Below are positions 54,012 through 63,629 of a DNA stretch of 64,000 bases, piece after piece; position 1 is the stretch's first letter; each line of letters opens with the position of its first letter. The notes under the pieces are model-generated. The model worked only from the letters and a program-made list of their open reading frames with translations. It was not told where the DNA came from and made no database searches. A program made the translations under genes and the position numbers. Source of the DNA: Comamonas kerstersii. Lineage in GTDB: Bacteria; Pseudomonadota; Gammaproteobacteria; Burkholderiales; Burkholderiaceae_C. The stretch covers positions 62,001-126,000 of the forward strand of contig NZ_VZOT01000001.1 of the NCBI RefSeq assembly GCF_008801935.1. The letters are read 5' to 3'.

Positions 54012-54041
54012 CAAAGCCCGCAATCAGCGGGCTTTGTTTTT
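54012..54041. terminator. Second terminator-like hairpin
   Basis: The perfect 10-bp stem CAAAGCCCGC/GCGGGCTTTG with loop AATCA is followed by TTTTT. The preceding AAAAAGCA also gives T residues on the minus strand, so it could work both ways. Confidence 0.8.
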
Positions 54042-54130
54042 ATGAGCGGTTAGCGCTTGATATCAGCCACTTTGCAATACAAAACACTTGCAAGTGCTTA
54101 TTACACCAGCGCTGGCAGCTATTTTTTTAG
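54042..54130. repeat. Dispersed hairpin repeat, copy 6
   Basis: The left arm GAGCGGTTAGCGCTTGAT and the right arm ACCAGCGCTGGCAGCTATTTTTTT are inverted. An inner ACACTTGCAAGTGC palindrome (54084-54097) is unique to this copy. It lies between convergent genes. Confidence 0.7.
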
Positions 54131-54137
54131 TTAATTA

Positions 54138-56060
54138 TCAGCCCTTGGCCGCCAGTGCTTTGGCAATCTTGTTACGTGGCACAGTGGGCTTGGGCACCTT
54201 GAAGTCAAACCAGTTGCGCACGTCTTCTTCCACACCAATGCCGTGCATGTAGTTGTAGATGGCTTTCTTGAGCACCACGCCCAGCTTGTCGTGATCGACG
54301 CCTGTGGGGTCAATAAAGGGAATGTCATTGCGCGCAAAGGTGGCGGGTGGCAGCTCGGGCAGGATGACGCCGTATTCGGCAGGGTTCTGGCCCACGGGTG
54401 AGTGCACGGTGCAGGCAAAGCGGTGAAAAAAGCCGCTCTGGATGCAGCCGTTTTCAAACAGCTGGCGCACATACTCCAGCGCGTCCACGGTGTCCTGCAC
54501 GGTCTGCGTGGGAAAGCCATACATCAGATAGGCGTGCACCAGAATGCCAGCATCGGTCAGCGCCTTGGTCACGCGGGCCACCTGCTCTACGCTCACGCCT
54601 TTTTTCATCAGGTTGAGCAGGCGGTCAGAGGCCACTTCCAGCCCGCCCGATACGGCGATGCAGCCGCTGTCGGCCATCAGCTGGGCCAGCTCTGGCGTAA
54701 ACGTCTTTTCAAAGCGGATATTGCCCCACCAGCTGATTTCTACCTCGCGCTCCAGCAGTTCCTTGGACAAGGCCTTGAGCGCCTTGGGCGGCGCAGCTTC
54801 GTCCACAAAGTGAAAGCCGGTCTGGCCGGTTTCCTGCACGATGGCTTCAATGCGGTTGACCAGCTCCGTCGCGCTCGCGCCTTCGTAGCGGCTGATGTAG
54901 TCCAGGCTCACATCGCAGAAGCTGCATTTTTTCCAGTAGCAGCCGTGGGCAATGGTCAGCTTGTTCCAGCGGCCATCGCTCCACATGCGGTGCATGGGGT
55001 TGAGCATGTCCAGCAGCGACAGGTAGTCGTGAATGGGCAGGCCATCCCAGGTGGGGGTGCCGACTTCTGCAAACGCAATGTCAGACTCCATCATGTTGAT
55101 GTACTGCACCGCGCCTGCTTCATTGCGGATAAAGGTGCGCACCAGACGCGACTGGCCACGATCGCCACGCAGGTGCTCCAGCAGCGCCAGCAGCGGGCGC
55201 TCACCGGCATCGAGCGTGACAAAGTCAAAGTAGTCAAACACGCGCGGCTCGGCCAAGCCACGCAGTTCAGTGTTCACAAAGCCGCCGCCCAGCACCAGCT
55301 TGATGTGCGGAAACTCGGCCTTGATGATCTGCGCAATGCGGAAGGCCGCATAGACCGATCCGGGGAACGGTGTCGAGAGCAACACCACAGTGGGGCGATG
55401 GCGCCAGATGGCCTTGCGCGTCAGCTCCATCAGCACTTCATCCACCAGCGTGGGCTCGGCAGCCAGTGCCTCAGCCAGCGGGTCAAACGTGGGCTGGTTG
55501 CCCGAGAGCGACTCGGCATAGCGCACAAACTCAAAGCGCGGGTCGGCCGCGTCACGAATCACATCGGCCAGATCGTTCAGATACAGCGTGGCGTAGTGCT
55601 TGGCGCGGTCTTGCTGGCCCAGAGCACCAAAGGCCCAGCCGATGGGGTCGCCAGAGCCATCGTCGATGTAATGCTCCAACGCATCAAAGCGTGGGCCTTC
55701 GGGCAGCCAGGTGCGGCTGACGATGCGGTGGCTCAGCGTGCTGTCCTTGCCTTGCAGGAAGGCAATCACGCGGTTGATGGTCGCCAGATAGCGGTCGCGC
55801 TGGGCCATGAAGCTTTGCACGGCGGGGCTGAACAGGCGTTCCGGATCTTCGTCGTACTGCGCCTGCACCAGTTCAATGATCTGCTCCAGCCCCTCTCTGG
55901 ACAGCAGCTTGAGCACCAGCGCCAGCGCCAGGTCTTCCTGCACTGCATCCACGCCGCGTGAGCGCAGAAAGCCCGTCAGATAGGGCGCAGAAGGATAAGG
56001 CGTATTGAGCTGCGTCATCGGCGGGATGAGCGACAGCACACGTGGGGCGTTAGCAGTCAT
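54138..56060 (-). CDS. B12-binding-like radical SAM protein
   Basis: The protein has 640 residues from MTANAPRVL. An N-terminal Rossmann-like cobalamin-binding-type domain (PPMTQLNTPYPSAPYLTGFL and LVLGGGFVNTE) is followed by a radical SAM core. The cluster motif is HGCYWKKCSFC, that is Cx4Cx2C, one residue longer than the common Cx3Cx2C. No DxHxxG cobalamin motif is seen. Such proteins do methylation or ring chemistry on unknown substrates. It stands alone. Confidence 0.85.
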   Translation of the reverse strand: MTANAPRVLSLIPPMTQLNTPYPSAPYLTGFLRSRGVDAVQEDLALALVLKLLSREGLEQIIELVQAQYDEDPERLFSPAVQSFMAQRDRYLATINRVIAFLQGKDSTLSHRIVSRTWLPEGPRFDALEHYIDDGSGDPIGWAFGALGQQDRAKHYATLYLNDLADVIRDAADPRFEFVRYAESLSGNQPTFDPLAEALAAEPTLVDEVLMELTRKAIWRHRPTVVLLSTPFPGSVYAAFRIAQIIKAEFPHIKLVLGGGFVNTELRGLAEPRVFDYFDFVTLDAGERPLLALLEHLRGDRGQSRLVRTFIRNEAGAVQYINMMESDIAFAEVGTPTWDGLPIHDYLSLLDMLNPMHRMWSDGRWNKLTIAHGCYWKKCSFCDVSLDYISRYEGASATELVNRIEAIVQETGQTGFHFVDEAAPPKALKALSKELLEREVEISWWGNIRFEKTFTPELAQLMADSGCIAVSGGLEVASDRLLNLMKKGVSVEQVARVTKALTDAGILVHAYLMYGFPTQTVQDTVDALEYVRQLFENGCIQSGFFHRFACTVHSPVGQNPAEYGVILPELPPATFARNDIPFIDPTGVDHDKLGVVLKKAIYNYMHGIGVEEDVRNWFDFKVPKPTVPRNKIAKALAAKG

Positions 56061-56187
56061 GGGATTGTGAGCAGGCCAGCAAGGCGGCGCGGCGCAGCGC
56101 CGCAAAACAAAAGCCCGGCGCATCAGGCAGGGCAGGCTGCGTATTGTCGCTGGCTTGGCAAAAAAGCGCCGTGCACAGGTTTCTGAC

Positions 56188-56211
56188 GAAAAAAGCCACC
56201 CGAAGGTGGCA
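56188..56211 (-). terminator. Terminator after tcu-linked Bug gene
   Basis: The stem GCCACC/GGTGGC with a 4-base loop is followed on the minus strand by six T. Confidence 0.85.
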
Positions 56212-56247
56212 TCAAAGAAGGAAAACGTCCAACCACATGTGCAGGCA

Positions 56248-57225
56248 TCAGTTGCCCTGCAAGTTGCCTTGCTTCACCACCTCACCCCATTGCACATATT
56301 CTTTCTGGATGAACTCGGCCAGCTCCTGGCGGGTGGAAGGCTGGGGGGTCAGGCCGTAATCCAGCAGCATTTTGGAGACTTCAGGATCGTTCAGTGCCTT
56401 GACGATCTCCTGGTTCCAGCGCTCCAGAATCGGCTCTGGTGTCTTGGCAGCGGCCACAAAGGCATACCAGTTCAGCGCCTCAAAGCCGGGGTAGCCAGCT
56501 TCTGCCACGGTCGGAATATTGGGCATGTAGCTGGGGCGTGTCAGGCCGGTCGTTGCCAGCGGAATCAGCTTGCCAGCTTCCACCTGGGGCATGGCCGTAG
56601 GAGGTGCAGCAAAGTAGCTGGTAATGCGCTCACCCAGCAGGTCCTGCATGGCAGGGCCGCCCCCCTTGTAGGGAACGTGCACGGTGTCAATGCCTGCACG
56701 CTGGTTCAGCAGCTCACCGGCCAGGTGAGATGCCGAGCCCGCTCCGGTAGAGGCAAAGTCCAGCTTGCCGGGAGCCTTCTTGGCCTGAGCCACAAACTCC
56801 TCCAGGTTGTTAATGCCAGCACCTTTGTGCACCACCAGCAGGTTGGGGAAGTTCACCCCGCCCGAGATAGGCGCCAGATCCTTGAGCGGGTCGTAGTTGA
56901 GCTTCATCAGATGCGGCGCAATGGCCAGCGGGCCAATGGAGCCAAACAGAATCATGGAGCCATCGGTCAGGCCATTGGCTACTTGACCGTGGGCGATATT
57001 GCCACCCGCACCACCACGGTTTTCGACGATGACCGACTGGCCAATGTTGTCCCCCAGCTTTTTGGCAATCATGCGTGCGGCCGCATCGGCTGCCCCCCCT
57101 GCGGCAAAGCCAACCACCATGGTGATGGGCTTCTTGGGTGGGAAGTCCTGTGCCAGGGCGTGGCTGCCCCAGGCCAGGGACGTAGCCGCCAGAACGGCAG
57201 CCTGCATGAACGTACGTTTTTTCAT
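56248..57225 (-). CDS. Bug/TctC family periplasmic binding protein linked to tcuAB
   Basis: The protein has 325 residues with a signal peptide ending near SHALA-QD. The Bug hallmarks are VVGFAAGGAADAAAR and VENRGGAGGN. It is the last gene of the tcuA-tcuB-Bug series (42 bases after tcuB) and takes the place of the TcuC transporter found in Salmonella. It therefore probably binds tricarballylate, aconitate or citrate for a tripartite transporter encoded elsewhere. Confidence 0.9.
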   Translation of the reverse strand: MKKRTFMQAAVLAATSLAWGSHALAQDFPPKKPITMVVGFAAGGAADAAARMIAKKLGDNIGQSVIVENRGGAGGNIAHGQVANGLTDGSMILFGSIGPLAIAPHLMKLNYDPLKDLAPISGGVNFPNLLVVHKGAGINNLEEFVAQAKKAPGKLDFASTGAGSASHLAGELLNQRAGIDTVHVPYKGGGPAMQDLLGERITSYFAAPPTAMPQVEAGKLIPLATTGLTRPSYMPNIPTVAEAGYPGFEALNWYAFVAAAKTPEPILERWNQEIVKALNDPEVSKMLLDYGLTPQPSTRQELAEFIQKEYVQWGEVVKQGNLQGN

Positions 57226-57267
57226 CGAAGGTCTCCTTATATATTTGCGATGCTTGCGAGGTGAGGA

Positions 57268-58485
57268 TCAGTCAGCGCCCAGGCCCACAGGGTTGGGCTG
57301 ACGCTTTTCTGTGTTGAAGCGCAGCAGCGCTGCCGTGCGGAACACGCCGTGGGCAAACTTGCCGTAGGGCAAGGTGATGAACAGCGCCATCACTGCGCCC
57401 AGATGCAGACACAGCAGCAGTGCCAGCGCAGGCGTGGCACGGCCCAGCCACAGCGCCAGGCCGCTGGCAGCGACGAGGAACAGCAGGGCAATAAAGCCCA
57501 GGTCCATCGGCTTTTGCTTGGCATCGCCATGCAGAGGGTGGCGTGTACGGTTCAGATGCCACAGGCCCGCAGTACCCAGCATCAGGCTCAGCCCCCCTGC
57601 CCCACCCAGAATCTTGGGCAGGCTGGGCAGGTCATACGGCGCTTCCCAGCCAAAGACGTAGTGGTAGACCGTGGCCACAGCCGTGGCGGCAAAGCACAGC
57701 ATGAAGCCGTAGAAGGTCAGGTGGTGATAGCGGCGGCGCTTGAGGGTGTAGGCATCGTCTTCGTTGTGGCAGCCGTCACCGTGGCCGCCATCCAGATACT
57801 TCAGGCGCAGCACATCGCCCGTGGCTTCCGTAGCGGCAGCACCGCTCACATCCACACCGCTGGTAGCGGGTTTCACGTCTTTCCAGAAACGGCGCACGCC
57901 CATGAACAGCGCAAACACCACAAACAGGAACACCGGCGCAAACATGCCCACCAGCAGGTTGTGCGGGAACAGGTTGTAGAAGTCACCGCCGAGCTTGGCG
58001 CCCCACAGCGCTTCCAGGCCGCCTTCACGCAGCGCAGCCAGCACCAGGAACAGCGTCAGCGCTGCCACCAGTGCCAGTGACAGCGTCAGCCCATTGCGCT
58101 GGTAGAGCTTGCCCAGCGCAGGCGGCCAGGCGTAGTCGGCATAGGTCTGGCCACGCACCTCGGCCATGGCCTTGGGGATGTTGATGCCAAACGCATGCGG
58201 CGGCGCATACTGGCAGGCGTGCAGGCAGGCCCCGCAGTTGTGGCACAGGTTGGCCAGGTAGTTCACATCTGCCTTGCCAAACTCCAGACGGCGCGTCATG
58301 GCAGGGAAGACGGCGCAAAAACCTTCGCAGTAGCGGCAGGCATTGCAGATCTGCATCACGCGTGCCACTTCGCCTTCAGCGGCAGACAGCTGCTGCGCAG
58401 GAACAATGGGAATCACCTTGCCAGTGCTGCCACCAGCCAGTGCCCGGGCCTGTTGGCCCAGCTGTTCAAACGATTGCATGCTCAT
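57268..58485 (-). CDS. tcuB: TcuB-type membrane electron-transfer protein
   Basis: The protein has 405 residues. Two 4Fe-4S cysteine clusters lie near the N-terminus ([15 protein letters not shown] and [16 protein letters not shown]), followed by about six membrane helices. TcuB reoxidises the FADH2 of TcuA and passes the electrons to the quinone pool. It starts 3 bases after the tcuA stop. Confidence 0.93.
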   Translation of the reverse strand: MSMQSFEQLGQQARALAGGSTGKVIPIVPAQQLSAAEGEVARVMQICNACRYCEGFCAVFPAMTRRLEFGKADVNYLANLCHNCGACLHACQYAPPHAFGINIPKAMAEVRGQTYADYAWPPALGKLYQRNGLTLSLALVAALTLFLVLAALREGGLEALWGAKLGGDFYNLFPHNLLVGMFAPVFLFVVFALFMGVRRFWKDVKPATSGVDVSGAAATEATGDVLRLKYLDGGHGDGCHNEDDAYTLKRRRYHHLTFYGFMLCFAATAVATVYHYVFGWEAPYDLPSLPKILGGAGGLSLMLGTAGLWHLNRTRHPLHGDAKQKPMDLGFIALLFLVAASGLALWLGRATPALALLLCLHLGAVMALFITLPYGKFAHGVFRTAALLRFNTEKRQPNPVGLGAD

Positions 58486-58488
58486 GGC

Positions 58489-59913
58489 TTAGACCTCATC
58501 CTTCACAGCGCCGTGTTCGGCGTCTTTTCCTGCCGCAGCCAGTGCAGCGTTGCGGCCCGCAATGCGGCCAAAGGCCGTACCAATCGACATGCCCACGCCA
58601 GCGGTATAGCCCTTGCCCAGCACATTGCCCGCCATCATTTCGCCCGCTACAAATAGGTTGCGGCTGGGCTGGTCGTTAAAGCGCACGGCGGCGGTGTCGT
58701 CCACCTTCAGGCCCAGATAGGTAAAGGTCACGCCAGGGCGCAGGGCGTAGCCGTAAAACGGTGCTGTGTCGATGGGGCGCGCCCAGTGCGTCTTGGCAGG
58801 TGTCACGCCTTCGGTGTGGCAGTCGTCCAGCGCCGTGTGGTCAAACTTGCCCACCTTGCAGGCGCCGTTGTAGGCGTTGAGCGTGCGCATGAAGGTGTCC
58901 ACATCCAGCCCCAGCTTTTGTGCCAGCTCGGGCAGGCTGTCGGCCTTCACGCCAGGGAACACCGGCGGCATAAAGCGGCCAATGGCCTTGCTGTCGATGA
59001 TCGAATACGCAATCTGCCCCGGCTGCTGTGCCACCAGGCGGCCCCAGATGGCGTAGCGCTTGGGCCAGAAGTCTTCGCCCTCGTCGTAGAAACGCTCGGC
59101 CTCGCGGTTGACCACCACGCCCAGCGACACGCAGTCAATGCGCGTGCAGATGCCGCCGTCATACAGCGGCGCACGAGCATCAATGGCCACCATATGGGCC
59201 TGTGTGGGGTCGCCCAGACCATCGGCCTGGTGCTCGTTCAGCATGTGCTTGAGCAGCACGCCCTGGTTGTAGGCCGTGCCACGGATGATGAAGTTGTCCG
59301 CAGGCCACTCACCACGCTCGTTCTGGCCCCAGGCCTCGCGCAGCCATTCGCGGTTGGACTCAAAACCGCCTGCCGCCAGCACACAGCTCTTGGCCGTAAT
59401 GCGCTGGCCCTTCACATAGGCAGCCTTGAATTCACCGTTGACGATTTCCAGCCGGTCCACGGGCGATTCGTAGCGCACCTCTACACCCAGCGCCTCGGCA
59501 CTGCGGAAGTAGGCATTGACCAGGGCCTTGCCGCCGCCCATGAAAAACGCATTGGTACGCGCCACATGCAGCGCGCCCGACAGTGGCGGCTGAAAGTGCA
59601 CGCCGTGCTTGCGCATCCAGTTGCGGCAGGTGGAAGACGCACGAATCACCAGTCGTGCCAGATGTTCGTTGGTGATGCCGCCGGTTACTTTGAGCAGGTC
59701 TTGCCAGTATTCCTCTTCGGGGTAGGCATCAACCAGTACATCCTGCGGTGCATCATGCATGCAGCGCAGGTTGCGGGTGTGGGCGGAGTTGCCGCCGCGC
59801 CATGCGCGCGGTGCGGACTCCAGCAGCAGCACGCGTGCCCCCGCTTCGCGCGCCATCAGGGCAGCGCACAGGGCAGCATTACCGCCACCGATGACCAAGA
59901 CATCGGTGTCCAT
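58489..59913 (-). CDS. tcuA: FAD-dependent tricarballylate dehydrogenase
   Basis: The protein has 474 residues. The N-terminal FAD motif VLVIGGGNAALCAALMA is followed by the fumarate reductase/succinate dehydrogenase flavoprotein fold (AWRGGNSAHTRNLR, and GGEM-like FVAGEMMAGNVLGKGYTAG near the C-terminus). It oxidises tricarballylate to cis-aconitate, which then enters the citric acid cycle. It is the first gene of the minus-strand tcuA-tcuB-Bug operon. The 175-base gap upstream holds its promoter. Confidence 0.93.
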   Translation of the reverse strand: MDTDVLVIGGGNAALCAALMAREAGARVLLLESAPRAWRGGNSAHTRNLRCMHDAPQDVLVDAYPEEEYWQDLLKVTGGITNEHLARLVIRASSTCRNWMRKHGVHFQPPLSGALHVARTNAFFMGGGKALVNAYFRSAEALGVEVRYESPVDRLEIVNGEFKAAYVKGQRITAKSCVLAAGGFESNREWLREAWGQNERGEWPADNFIIRGTAYNQGVLLKHMLNEHQADGLGDPTQAHMVAIDARAPLYDGGICTRIDCVSLGVVVNREAERFYDEGEDFWPKRYAIWGRLVAQQPGQIAYSIIDSKAIGRFMPPVFPGVKADSLPELAQKLGLDVDTFMRTLNAYNGACKVGKFDHTALDDCHTEGVTPAKTHWARPIDTAPFYGYALRPGVTFTYLGLKVDDTAAVRFNDQPSRNLFVAGEMMAGNVLGKGYTAGVGMSIGTAFGRIAGRNAALAAAGKDAEHGAVKDEV

Positions 59914-60088
59914 GAAACTCTCCTTGCTATCTCACTCGTAGGGGAGTTCGACTGTAGGAAGCGCACTGACAACTAGGCAGGTCTGTTATGGGATAGGGGT
60001 ATCAGTTTTTGTGATGGCAAGCTACAAACCTCTGTGCCCATAAGAAGAGAGAAGCTATCCTCCATGAGCTTCTTCATCCACCCAAGCA

Positions 60089-62113
60089 ATGAAAACTACG
60101 ACCCGACGCGCAGCCTACTGCGCAAGCATTGAAGATTTTTTTGCAGCTCACCCCAGCACCATCGTTGGACATCTCTCGCATACGTCTGATGGGAATGTCA
60201 CGGCAGAACAAAAACGCGCTTGGGAACAACAAATTCAAATATTGAGAAGTGCTTTGACACCCACGATGCGAGGTATGGTGTGCTTTGAGTTTGTGATCCC
60301 TCGCATGGGGCGGCGCGTGGATAACATTCTGCTGCTGGGTAACACCATTCTGGTGTTGGAGTTCAAAGTGGGCGCCAAGCACTATGACGCTGCCGCGCAA
60401 ACACAAGTCATCGACTACGCACTGGATTTAAAGAACTTTCATGCCGGCAGCCATCACACAGATATCGCGCCGATATTGATTGCGACAGATGCGGCAGATG
60501 TTGTTCCAAGCCCCGCCTATCCAGTTGCTGGTATCTATCCGATTGCCTGCGCTAATGCCAGCAACTTAGGCCAAGTGCTTTCCCGATTTACAGACACGCA
60601 TCCAAGTGCTGAATTGGACTATCAAGCCTGGTTGACGTCGGCTTACAAGCCCACCCCAACGATTGTGGAAGCTTCTCAAGCACTCTACAAAGGCCACAGC
60701 GTAGAAGACATCACACACTCTGAAGCGGGCGCTGAAAATTTAAGCACTACCACACAAGCCCTGGTGAAGGCCATCGATAGTGCACGTGCTTCAAAGCGCA
60801 AAGTCATTTGCTTTGTCTCTGGCATTCCTGGAGCTGGAAAAACATTGGCCGGCCTAAACCTGGTCTGTGAACGTCGCAAGCATGATGCAAACGACCAAGA
60901 ACATGCCGTGTTCTTGTCTGGCAATGGCCCATTGGTGGATGTATTGCGTGAAGCGCTGGCCCGCGATGAAGTGCAACAAGCCAAAGCGCATATGCAGTCT
61001 GTGAAGAAAAATGATGCCGAGCGCAAAGCCAAAGCCTTTATCCAAAACATTCACCATTTCCGCGACTATTACCTGGAGCACAAGGCTGCTCCTATAGAAC
61101 GCGTAGTGGTGTTTGATGAGGCACAGCGTGCATGGGACCGTGATCAAGCCAGCAAATTCATGCGTACCAAGCGTGATGTTCCTGACTTTGACCAATCAGA
61201 ACCTGAATTTTTGATTGACGTGATGAATCGCCACGAAGGATGGGCTGCCATCGTGTGCTTGATTGGTACAGGACAAGAAATTAATACAGGCGAAGCAGGT
61301 ATCCAGGAGTGGCTGCGGGCACTGCGTGAACGCTTTGTGCATTGGGATGTTTGCCTGCCAGAGTCCTTCAAGGGCACAGACACTCTTGTCAGCTTGGAGC
61401 AAGACCACGACACGCAAAGGCATGTGATACATACACCAGCACTGCATCTGGGTGTGTCACTGCGCTCTTTCCGCTCCGAGCGCTTATCCCACGCCATTGC
61501 AGCACTGATGGAAGCTGACATCTCCACAGCTCAACAGCAACTGCAACAGGTAATGCAGCACTATCCCATCGTGCGAACCCGCTCTCTGGCCCAAGCCAAA
61601 CAATGGATTAAAACCAAGGCCCGCGGCAGCGAACGCTATGGCGTGCTGGCTTCTTCTGGGGCCAAGCGTCTCAAACCTTTGGGACTGAATATGGCGGTGA
61701 AGATCGATCCCTGCGCTTGGTTTTTGAATGACGCAAGCGATGTTCGGTCGTCGTACTACTTGGAAGACGCTGGCAGCGAATTTGATGTGCAAGGTTTAGA
61801 GCTGGATTGGGCCGTGGTGGTTTGGGATGGCGATCTCATCGCTCAACCGGACAACACTGCTGCACCGTGGCGCTTTCGCAATTTCAGCGGAACACGCTGG
61901 CAAGAGATCCGGCAATCAGTAGACCAGCGCTATCGACTCAATGCCTACCGCGTCTTGCTCACCCGTGCTCGCCAAGGCATGGTGATCGTGGTCCCAGAGG
62001 GAAATGCCGAAGACCCCACACGAAATCCCCAGTGCTATGACCCCACCTGGGAATATCTGGGCCGCCTTGGTATTCCAGAAATCGTGACGGCATCCGTCGT
62101 TACACCAAACTAG
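60089..62113 (+). CDS. Putative nuclease-helicase, DUF2075-type ATPase with N-terminal PD-(D/E)xK-like domain
   Basis: The protein has 674 residues. The N-terminal region has Asp78 in RRVDN and Glu91-Phe-Lys93 in VLEFKVG, arranged like a PD-(D/E)xK nuclease. A superfamily 1-like ATPase of the DUF2075 type follows, with Walker A GIPGAGKT (245-252), Walker B VVVFDEAQ (Asp343) and a C-terminal LNAYRVLLTRARQGMVIV motif. It would bind and unwind or cut nucleic acid. Standalone genes of this type are often defence genes. It sits between tcuA and tcuR and overlaps the end of tcuR by 14 bases. Confidence 0.82.
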   Translation: MKTTTRRAAYCASIEDFFAAHPSTIVGHLSHTSDGNVTAEQKRAWEQQIQILRSALTPTMRGMVCFEFVIPRMGRRVDNILLLGNTILVLEFKVGAKHYDAAAQTQVIDYALDLKNFHAGSHHTDIAPILIATDAADVVPSPAYPVAGIYPIACANASNLGQVLSRFTDTHPSAELDYQAWLTSAYKPTPTIVEASQALYKGHSVEDITHSEAGAENLSTTTQALVKAIDSARASKRKVICFVSGIPGAGKTLAGLNLVCERRKHDANDQEHAVFLSGNGPLVDVLREALARDEVQQAKAHMQSVKKNDAERKAKAFIQNIHHFRDYYLEHKAAPIERVVVFDEAQRAWDRDQASKFMRTKRDVPDFDQSEPEFLIDVMNRHEGWAAIVCLIGTGQEINTGEAGIQEWLRALRERFVHWDVCLPESFKGTDTLVSLEQDHDTQRHVIHTPALHLGVSLRSFRSERLSHAIAALMEADISTAQQQLQQVMQHYPIVRTRSLAQAKQWIKTKARGSERYGVLASSGAKRLKPLGLNMAVKIDPCAWFLNDASDVRSSYYLEDAGSEFDVQGLELDWAVVVWDGDLIAQPDNTAAPWRFRNFSGTRWQEIRQSVDQRYRLNAYRVLLTRARQGMVIVVPEGNAEDPTRNPQCYDPTWEYLGRLGIPEIVTASVVTPN

Positions 62114-63026
62114 CCCCCGCCCAAGCCCCACTCCCCACCAGCTGCCGCACACAGTCCAGCAGCACCACCCGTGCGGCCAGGGCGGCGGGCGAGAGTTCAT
62201 CCTCTGACAGACTGCACAGCGTGGCGGGGCGGCGCACTTCGGTATGGCAGATTTCTGACCACTGAAAATGCGCCTCGGCATCGGGGTGCAGTTTGACGGC
62301 AGACCATGGCTGTACGGTAGCGCCCATACCGGCTTTGACGGCTTCCATGAGCAGCGGCAGGCCATCAATTTCCAGCGCAATATCCAGCTGCACGCCGGAC
62401 TGCCGGGCGGCGGTGACGATGGCGTTGCGCAAGCCGTGGCTGCACGAAGGAAGAATCAGGGGCACGCTTTCCAGATCCGCCAGTGTCTTGGCAGGTGTGG
62501 GCTTGCACACGGGCTTGTGCCGGGACTGGATCAGAAACAGCTTTTCTTCCAGCAGCGGCATGACGCTCCAGCGGCGTGCGCCCTGGGCGTCGAACAAAAT
62601 GGCCAGATCCAGCTGGCGCGCATTGAGCAGGCTGGCAAGGTGGCCAGACAGGGCCGAGACCATGTGCAGATGCACGGCGGGGTAGCGCTCGCGCATGGCC
62701 TGCATCAGCGGCAGGCCCAGCACCGAGGCAATCGTAGGTGACAGGCCAATGCTCACCGCGCCCGAAAGACGCGCCTTTTGCGCGGCCTGGATGGCCTGGT
62801 CCGCATGGCGCAGCGTGAGCTGGGCTTCGTGAAAAAAGGCAATGCCTGCTTCCGTGGGGACGGTGCCTTTGCTGGTGCGTTGCAGCAGGCGGGTGCTGAG
62901 CTCGCTCTCCAGCCGGCTGATCTGCTGGCTCAGCGCAGACTGCACCATATTCAGCTCCATGGCCGCGCGGCTCATGGAGCCCAGTTCCACCACGCGCACA
63001 AAGTAGCGCAACTGTCGCAGTTCCAT
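62100..63026 (-). CDS. tcuR: LysR family regulator, probably of the tcu genes
   Basis: The protein has 308 residues. The N-terminal HTH block ELGSMSRAAMELNMVQSALS with LLQRTSKGTVPTEAG is closely like TcuR, the regulator of tricarballylate use. A PBP2-type effector domain follows. It would normally lie next to tcuA, but a nuclease-helicase gene has come between them. It is divergent from allA (93-base gap). Confidence 0.85.
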   Translation of the reverse strand: MELRQLRYFVRVVELGSMSRAAMELNMVQSALSQQISRLESELSTRLLQRTSKGTVPTEAGIAFFHEAQLTLRHADQAIQAAQKARLSGAVSIGLSPTIASVLGLPLMQAMRERYPAVHLHMVSALSGHLASLLNARQLDLAILFDAQGARRWSVMPLLEEKLFLIQSRHKPVCKPTPAKTLADLESVPLILPSCSHGLRNAIVTAARQSGVQLDIALEIDGLPLLMEAVKAGMGATVQPWSAVKLHPDAEAHFQWSEICHTEVRRPATLCSLSEDELSPAALAARVVLLDCVRQLVGSGAWAGASLV

Positions 63027-63058
63027 GGGGTGTGCTCACAAAGTTGGAATCCTGCAAG

Positions 63059-63066
63059 TGTATGCA
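63059..63066. promoter_or_regulatory. Possible purine-regulon operator, site 6 (allA upstream)
   Basis: TGTATGCA lies within CAAGTGTATGCAGG in the tcuR/allA gap, 53 bases before allA. It links this distant gene to the purine cluster at 5-35 kb. Confidence 0.5.
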
Positions 63067-63119
63067 GGTGCAGCCCTGCAAATCGCCCTCTGGCACTGCG
63101 CTTGCATGCACTGCACGGC

Positions 63120-63629
63120 ATGAATATGCCAAGTTTGAAAGCCCAGCCACTGACGGCTGCCGCCTTTGCGCCCTTTGGGCAAGTGATTGCATTTGACGCC
63201 GCCACGGCGGCCACCGTGCCGCACTGCACCATCAACAGCGGCAATGCCGTGCGCTATGACCTGATTCCCAATATGCAACTGACCGCCCAGGGCGGCACCC
63301 CCATGCTGGCGCTGTTTCGCGCACAGGCGCGGACTTTTCCGCTGAACATTGGCGAGATGGAGCGCCACACGCTGGGCAGCCAGACTTTTATTCCGCTGGG
63401 CACGCAGCGCTTTGTGCTGGTGGTGGCAGCTGCCAGTGCCCCCTGCCATGCGCATGCATTGCAAGCCTTTATCACCAACGGACGGCAAGGTGTGATGCTG
63501 GCCCCCGGCACCTGGCACCATGCGCTGCTGGCAGTGGAAGGTGGCGACTTTGCAGTGCTGGAGCGTCGCGCTGGCCAGGTGGACTGTGAGGTGCAGGCCA
63601 TGCCAGCGGGTTTGCAGCTGCATTTGTGA
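63120..63629 (+). CDS. allA: Ureidoglycolate lyase
   Basis: The protein has 169 residues from MNMPSLKAQ. The conserved AllA blocks are LNIGEMERHTLGSQTFIPLG and APGTWHHALLAVEGGDFAVLER, at normal length. It cleaves ureidoglycolate to glyoxylate and urea, the last step of the purine pathway whose other genes lie at 4-31 kb. A second start lies 6 bases downstream. It is far from those genes but carries a matching operator in its promoter. Confidence 0.93.
   Translation: MNMPSLKAQPLTAAAFAPFGQVIAFDAATAATVPHCTINSGNAVRYDLIPNMQLTAQGGTPMLALFRAQARTFPLNIGEMERHTLGSQTFIPLGTQRFVLVVAAASAPCHAHALQAFITNGRQGVMLAPGTWHHALLAVEGGDFAVLERRAGQVDCEVQAMPAGLQLHL

Noticed and set aside
54402-55961. Long plus-strand frame opposite the radical SAM gene
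   Set aside because: No ribosome binding site and no domain; the minus strand encodes the radical SAM motif and conserved blocks.
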